Assembly: GCF_003287935.1 (NCBI RefSeq)
Contig: NZ_CP030287.1
Coordinates: 2,570,267-2,634,266, forward strand
Direction of reading: 5' to 3'
Length of the DNA: 64,000 nucleotides
Origin: Streptomyces sp. ICC1
GTDB lineage: Bacteria > Actinomycetota > Actinomycetes > Streptomycetales > Streptomycetaceae
The position numbers were made by a program, and so were the translations under genes. Within the stretch, counting starts at the first letter, position 1, and each line of letters begins with the position of its first letter. This document shows, one piece after another, positions 59,801 to 64,000 of the stretch. The notes beneath the pieces are model-generated. The model was not told the DNA's origin. It ran no database searches and saw nothing but the letters and a program-made list of their open reading frames with translations.

Positions 59801-61006
59801 TCAGGAGCGGATCTCGAGCAGCGGGACGAGCTGCTCGGCCGGGGTCATGGAGCCGTGCATGCCGGCGAGCGCCGACTCGTTGGGCTCGGCCCGGGAGGCG
59901 GTGATCGCCACGTCCGCCTGGGCGGCCGCGACGACGTCGCCGATCCGGCCGAGGACGCGCTCGTCGCACTCCCCCGGTGTCCCGAACCAGCCCAGTTCCA
60001 GGGCTTCCTCGCGGCTCGCGATCCAGAAGCGGTCGCCGAGCACCTCGCGCCACACGGTCAGGACGTCGGTCTCGGCGCCCGGTACGGCGTACACGTGCCG
60101 GGCGCGGCCCTCGCCGCCCAGCAGGGCGACGCCGGCGCCCAGTTCCCAGTCGTCGTCGTAGTCGATGCGGGAGTCCTCGTCGAAGGGGACGTCCACCATG
60201 CCGTGGTCGGCGGTCACGTACAGCGCGGTGCGCGGCGGCAGTTGCTCCGCGAGCCGCTGGACCAGCCGGTCGACGTACATCAGCTGGCCGCGCCAGGCGT
60301 CGGAGTCGACCCCGTGCCGGTGGCCGGCGCCGTCGAGCTCGCTGTAGTACGTGTACACGAGCGAGCGGTCGCCGGCCCCGAGGCGCTCGGCCGCGAGGTC
60401 CATGCGCTCCTCGCCGGTCATCCGGCCGAGGAAGGTGCCGCCGCTCAGCGCGACCTTGGTGAGCGGGGTGGTCTGGAAGGCCGGCGAGGAGACCTGCGCG
60501 GTGGCCACACCGGCCGCGTCCGCCTGCTGGAAGACGGTCGGGTACGGCTGCCAGGCCTTGGGCTGGGTCCACGGGTGCCAGCGGAGCTGGTTCATCAGTT
60601 CGCCGGTGGCCGGATTGCGCACGGTGTAGCCGGGCAGTCCGTGGCGCGCGGGCGGCAGGCCGGTGCCGACGCTGGCCAGCGAGGTGGCGGTGGTCGCCGG
60701 GAAGCCCGCGGTGATCGGGCGGCCGGTGCCGCCGCGCGAGGTGGCGAGCAGGGAGGTGAGGTACGGGGCCTCGTCCGGGTGGGCCTTGATCTGCTCCCAG
60801 CCCATGCCGTCGACCAGGAACACGCAGTTCCGGTCGGCCGGGGTCAGCTCGGTGATCGCGGCCTCGAAGCCGGGTACGCCCTGGCCGGCCACGAGGGTGG
60901 GCAGCAGGTCGGCGAGCGAGCCGGTGCCGTATTCCGGGACAGGGGCACCGCTGAGGTCCAGCAGTTCCGGCTCGTCCTGCCAGCTCTGGGCGGCGGAGTG
61001 GGCCAT
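59801..61006 (-). CDS. Alkaline-phosphatase-superfamily nucleotide pyrophosphatase/phosphodiesterase
   Basis: The 401-residue protein has NPP-type metal sites: NCVFLVDGMGWEQI with Asp, the nucleophile Thr in AGFPATTATSLASVGTG, YYSELDGAGHRHG and YVTADHGMVDVP. There is no signal peptide. It hydrolyses phosphodiester or pyrophosphate bonds. The start overlaps the upstream DUF5998-like stop by one base (TGATG), so the two are co-translated. A conserved actinobacterial neighbour of tdk as far as I remember. Confidence 0.9.
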   Translation of the reverse strand: MAHSAAQSWQDEPELLDLSGAPVPEYGTGSLADLLPTLVAGQGVPGFEAAITELTPADRNCVFLVDGMGWEQIKAHPDEAPYLTSLLATSRGGTGRPITAGFPATTATSLASVGTGLPPARHGLPGYTVRNPATGELMNQLRWHPWTQPKAWQPYPTVFQQADAAGVATAQVSSPAFQTTPLTKVALSGGTFLGRMTGEERMDLAAERLGAGDRSLVYTYYSELDGAGHRHGVDSDAWRGQLMYVDRLVQRLAEQLPPRTALYVTADHGMVDVPFDEDSRIDYDDDWELGAGVALLGGEGRARHVYAVPGAETDVLTVWREVLGDRFWIASREEALELGWFGTPGECDERVLGRIGDVVAAAQADVAITASRAEPNESALAGMHGSMTPAEQLVPLLEIRS

Positions 61007-61602
61007 CAGCGGGCGGGGGTGGACGTCGCCGCCGTCGCTTCGCTGAGCGCCTGGGCGAAGAGCAGGGTCTGGCGGACCGCCTCCGGGCCGTCCCCCGCCT
61101 CGCTCACGCGCAGGCTGAGGTCGTCGGCGGTGGAGTTGCCGGTGTAACCGTGGTCGGCGTCGCAGTTCTGGTCGCCGCAGGCGGCGGGCTCCAGGTCGAT
61201 GCGCGAGACCGCGCCCCAGCCGATGGTCAGGACGACCTCGCGGGGCAGGGTGCCGGGAGTGTAGGACTCCGGGTTGGCGACGACGCGGCTGAGCACGACC
61301 GAGGAGATGCCGGACAGCTTGACCGACTCGGTGGAGGTGGTCGCGTACGGGGACGGGGATCCGGCGTCGGCGGCCTGCTCGTCGGTGTGGCTGACGATGA
61401 AGCGGTTGCCGGTCAGGACCAGCACCGTGACGTGCCGGCGCACCTCGTTGGAGTCGAAGGTCGTCTCCTGGTGGACCAGGTACGACGAAATCGGCTCGCC
61501 GCCCACCGCGGCCTCCACGGCCTCGGCCACGAGGGCCGGGTAGTAGCCGCTGCGCTCGATCGCCGTGCGCAGCCCCTGGGTCGTCGTACCGGATTTCGCC
61601 AT
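61006..61602 (-). CDS. DUF5998-like protein
   Basis: ATG 61602 (MAKSGTTTQGLRTAIERSGY). The 198-residue protein has an N-terminal helix region, then beta-rich blocks (RRHVTVLVLTGNRFIVSHTD, REVVLTIGWGAVSRIDLEP) and a Cys pair in ACGDQNCDADHGYTG. It matches the actinobacterial DUF5998 pattern as I remember it, with no known function. Operonic with the phosphodiesterase gene. Confidence 0.8.
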   Translation of the reverse strand: MAKSGTTTQGLRTAIERSGYYPALVAEAVEAAVGGEPISSYLVHQETTFDSNEVRRHVTVLVLTGNRFIVSHTDEQAADAGSPSPYATTSTESVKLSGISSVVLSRVVANPESYTPGTLPREVVLTIGWGAVSRIDLEPAACGDQNCDADHGYTGNSTADDLSLRVSEAGDGPEAVRQTLLFAQALSEATAATSTPAR

Positions 61603-61649
61603 GAGGTCCATCCTAAGGCCCGTACGGGTCACTCCGGCCGCCCCGGACC

Positions 61650-62258
61650 TCAGTAGCTGGGCAGGGTCCGCGGGCCGAGGTCGCCGCGGGCGGGCGGATG
61701 GGCGACGCGGACGGTCGCGCTGAGCACGGACAGACCCTCGGTGGCGACGACTACGGGCTCCAGGACCACCCCCACCACCTCGGGATGGTCGTCGACGAGG
61801 CGGGACAGGCGCAGGAGCAGTTCCTCCAGCGCGGGGGTGTCGACGGGGGCGCTGCCGCGCCAGCCGAAGAGCAGCGGGGCGGTGCGGATGGACCGGATCA
61901 GGCCCGCCGCGTCCCGGTCGGTGGCGGGAACGAGCCGGTGGGCGGTGTCGCCGAGGAGTTCGGAGGCGACTCCGGAGAGGCCGAAGGACAGCACGGCGCC
62001 GGCGGCGGGGTCGATGACGGAGCGGATGACGGTGTCGACGCCCCGGGGCACCATCGACTGGACCACGGGGAGCAGCTCCTGCGGTTTGCCGAGCGCGTGG
62101 GTGAGCTCCTCGTAGGAGCGGCGCAGCTCGGCCTCGGTGGTGAGGTCGAGGCGGACGCCCCCGAGGTCGGCGCGGTGGCGCAGGTGCGGGGCGGTGGTCT
62201 TGAGGGCCACGGGGTATCCGAGGACCCCGGCGGCGCGGACCGCGGCGTCGGGGCTGGT
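61650..62258 (-). pseudogene. C-terminal ATP-grasp part of an acyl-CoA synthetase (Pat-like), N-truncated
   Basis: The frame encodes only the ATP-grasp_5 end of the large GNAT/acetate-CoA-ligase-type protein: [60 protein letters not shown], ending LGPRTLPSY. Full relatives are about 900 residues. The frame stays open to an ATG at 62330 through a Cys/Gly-rich stretch ([12 protein letters not shown]), but that start is 2 bp from the divergent isochorismatase start. I read it as a gene cut when the phz-type region joined here. Confidence 0.65.
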
Positions 62259-62332
62259 CCCCCCACAGGTCCCGCACCCCCCACATCCCGAGCATCCCGT
62301 CACCGACTCACCACGGAAGGACGCCATCACCC

Positions 62333-63025
62333 GTGCCTCACATACCCCCCGTAGAGCCGTACCCCATGCCGGCGGAAGGGGACCTCCCCGACAACACGGT
62401 GGGCTGGGTGCCCGACCCGGCCCGGGTCGTGCTGCTGCTGCACGACATGCAGGAGTTCTTCCTCAGGCCGTTCCCCCGCACCGGCGAACCCGGCGGCTCC
62501 CTCGTGTCCAACGCCACCCTCCTGCGGGACCGCTGCGCCGAGCTGGGCGTCCCCGTGGCCTACACCGCCCAGCCCGGCGGCATGACCGTGGAGCAGCGCG
62601 GTCTGCTCCGCGACTTCTGGGGGCCGGGGATGACCCCGACACCGGAGGACCGCAGGATCGTCCCCGGGCTCGAATCGCGCCCGCAGGACTGGGTGTTCAC
62701 CAAGTGGCGGTACAGCGCCTTCCACCAGTCCGACCTCCTGGAGCGGATGCGCCTCCACCAGCGCGACCAGCTGATCGTCTGCGGCGTCTACGCGCACATC
62801 GGGGTCCTGATGACCGCCGTGGACGCGTACACCAACGACATCCAGCCCTTCCTGGTCGCCGACGCCGTGGCCGACTTCTCCGCCGACGACCACCGGCTCG
62901 CCTTGAACTACGTCGCACGGCGCGCCGGCCGGGTGCTCACGACCAAGACCGCCCTCGGCGAACTCGGCGGACCCGCCGGACCCGCCGGACCCGGGGAACC
63001 CGGCGAATCCGGAGCAGCCCGGTGA
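62333..63025 (+). CDS. phzD: PhzD-like isochorismatase (ADIC hydrolase)
   Basis: GTG 62333 has GGAAGGA eleven bases upstream. The 230-residue enzyme has the PhzD pattern: catalytic Asp in [16 protein letters not shown], Lys in [16 protein letters not shown] and [20 protein letters not shown]. PhzD converts 2-amino-2-deoxyisochorismate to dihydro-3-hydroxyanthranilate. The C-terminus ends in an odd Gly-Pro-Ala run ([15 protein letters not shown]). The stop overlaps an in-frame upstream GTG of the phzE-like gene. Confidence 0.9.
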   Translation: MPHIPPVEPYPMPAEGDLPDNTVGWVPDPARVVLLLHDMQEFFLRPFPRTGEPGGSLVSNATLLRDRCAELGVPVAYTAQPGGMTVEQRGLLRDFWGPGMTPTPEDRRIVPGLESRPQDWVFTKWRYSAFHQSDLLERMRLHQRDQLIVCGVYAHIGVLMTAVDAYTNDIQPFLVADAVADFSADDHRLALNYVARRAGRVLTTKTALGELGGPAGPAGPGEPGESGAAR

Positions 63026-63063
63026 ACACGCCCTCCACAGCACCTGACCCGACGAGGAACAAC

Positions 63064-64000
63064 ATGGCATCAGCACGTGAGACACCTGACCTCCTGGCAC
63101 GGATCCTCGACGGCCGCGCGGACGACTTCGCGCTGCTGCACCGGCCGGAGCAGGCCGGGGCCGACACCCTGGAGATCCTCCTCGGCGAGGTGACCGAGGT
63201 CGCCGCCCTCAAGGACCTGCCGCTCGCCGAGGACCCGGCGCCCGGTGCGGGACACGACCTGCTGGTCATGGTCCCGTACGGGCAGATCACCGAGCGGGGC
63301 TTCCGGGCCCGCGCCGACGGCGAGTCGCTGCTCTCCATGGCCGTACGCGAGCAGGCCGCGGTGCCGCTCGGCGCGACCCTGTCCCGGCTCCCGGACGGGC
63401 CGGTCAAGTGCGTCGACGGACGGTTCGACGTCCCGGACGAGGAGTACGCGGACATCGTGCGCCGTGTGATCAAGGACGAGATCGGTACCGGGGAGGGGGC
63501 CAACTTCGTCATCAAGCGCTCCTACGTCGCGCAGCTGCCCGACTTCTCCCGGCAGGTGGCCCTGGCCGTCTTCCGGCGGCTGCTGGAGCGCGAGTCCGGT
63601 GCGTACTGGACGTTCCTCGTGCACACGGGCGGACGCACGTTCGTCGGCGCCACACCGGAGCGGCACATCAGCGTGCACGGCGGCGTGGCCGTCATGAACC
63701 CCATCAGCGGCACCTACCGCTATCCCGCGGCCGGCCCCTCCCTGGACGGCGTCCTGGAGTTCCTCGAGGACCAGAAGGAGACCGATGAGCTCTACATGGT
63801 CGTCGACGAGGAGCTGAAGATGATGGGCCGTGTCTGCCCGTCGGGCGCGCGGCTGTCCGGCCCGTACCTCAAGGAGATGGCACGCCTGGCGCACACGGAG
63901 TACTTCATCGAGGGCACGACCGATCGCGACGTCCGCGACATCCTCCGCGAGACGCTGTTCGCCCCGACCGTCACCGGCTCCCCGCTGGAGAGCGCGGCCA
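63064..64000 (+). CDS. phzE: PhzE-like 2-amino-2-deoxyisochorismate synthase, cut by the right edge
   Basis: ATG 63064 follows GACGAGGAAC; GTG 63022, overlapping the phzD stop, is in frame. About 312 residues are visible. They match the anthranilate-synthase-type chorismate domain in its PhzE form: FVIKRSYVAQLPDFSRQVAL, GATPERHISVHGGVAVMNPI and SGTYRYPA. The domain's end and the glutamine amidotransferase part should lie beyond the window. With PhzD it makes dihydro-3-hydroxyanthranilate for phenazines or 3-hydroxyanthranilate-type natural products. Confidence 0.92.
   Translation, partial: MASARETPDLLARILDGRADDFALLHRPEQAGADTLEILLGEVTEVAALKDLPLAEDPAPGAGHDLLVMVPYGQITERGFRARADGESLLSMAVREQAAVPLGATLSRLPDGPVKCVDGRFDVPDEEYADIVRRVIKDEIGTGEGANFVIKRSYVAQLPDFSRQVALAVFRRLLERESGAYWTFLVHTGGRTFVGATPERHISVHGGVAVMNPISGTYRYPAAGPSLDGVLEFLEDQKETDELYMVVDEELKMMGRVCPSGARLSGPYLKEMARLAHTEYFIEGTTDRDVRDILRETLFAPTVTGSPLESAA

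Noticed and set aside
58869..60572. 567-codon leftward open frame
   Set aside because: Shadow frame of tdk and the phosphodiesterase; composition is Arg/Gly/Pro-biased.
61603..62295. N-terminal extension of the DUF5998-like gene
   Set aside because: The extension overlaps the ATP-grasp remnant in a different frame and is Pro/Arg-rich; ATG 61602 begins the real protein.

Overview
The window is high-G+C actinobacterial DNA, most likely Streptomyces or a close relative. The evidence is strong third-position GC bias, GTG/TTG starts with purine-rich ribosome sites, ATGA/GTGA-coupled operons, an actinobacterial-type initiator tRNA, a TerD protein and a phenazine-type phzD/phzE pair. All calls are by eye; no database was searched.

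Layout. (1) 1-8.0 kb is decayed accessory DNA: the start of a possible SMC-complex subunit gene, a dead IS5-type transposase, a pentapeptide-repeat/membrane protein pair, a coiled-coil gene broken by a stop codon and an MFS pump gene with a one-base frameshift. (2) 8.08-19.0 kb is a pile-up of mobile elements: two IS5-family elements that share a CTAG, an IS21-family element, a recombinase-in-trio (RIT) element and a second, unrelated IS21-family element. The RIT element is flanked by two different istB genes, each cut exactly after the first Walker-B aspartate codon. Small cargo genes, some immunity-like, ride inside these elements. (3) 19-30 kb holds two inverted initiator-tRNA copies, small secreted, membrane and TerD proteins, and many remnants (ISL3, IS630, uppS, a toxin-antitoxin-like pair), plus a ~90 bp inverted repeat around an IS5-type transposase. 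(4) 30.1-31.7 kb encodes a NaeI-type restriction endonuclease fused behind a HTH/coiled-coil region, with no methyltransferase beside it.

(5) 31.9-43.3 kb looks like a peptide (RiPP-like) biosynthetic locus. A divergent regulator/dehydrogenase pair and an anti-sigma-like ATPase face a tightly coupled operon: NUDIX, radical SAM/SPASM enzyme with an extra C-terminal domain, Cys-rich protein, 2OG-Fe(II) oxygenase, dTMP-kinase-like P-loop kinase, Ser/Thr kinase, a 47-residue candidate precursor peptide followed by a strong hairpin, a HExxH protein, a beta-lactamase-fold hydrolase and a small Cys protein. A strong terminator closes it. This is my best candidate for an undescribed system.

(6) 43.4-58.9 kb is a defence island read mainly leftward: cytosine-5 methyltransferase, Z1 ATPase, DUF4420-type PD-(D/E)XK protein, GHKL (MORC/MutL-like) ATPase, two unknown proteins and a UvrD helicase-nuclease, with a divergent Vsr-like nuclease. 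An AbrB-like protein and a large protein carrying an RNxxxH HEPN motif follow. (7) 58.9-64 kb returns to core-like genes (tdk, a phosphodiesterase, a DUF5998-like protein, a truncated ATP-grasp gene) and the start of a phzD-phzE operon cut by the right edge.
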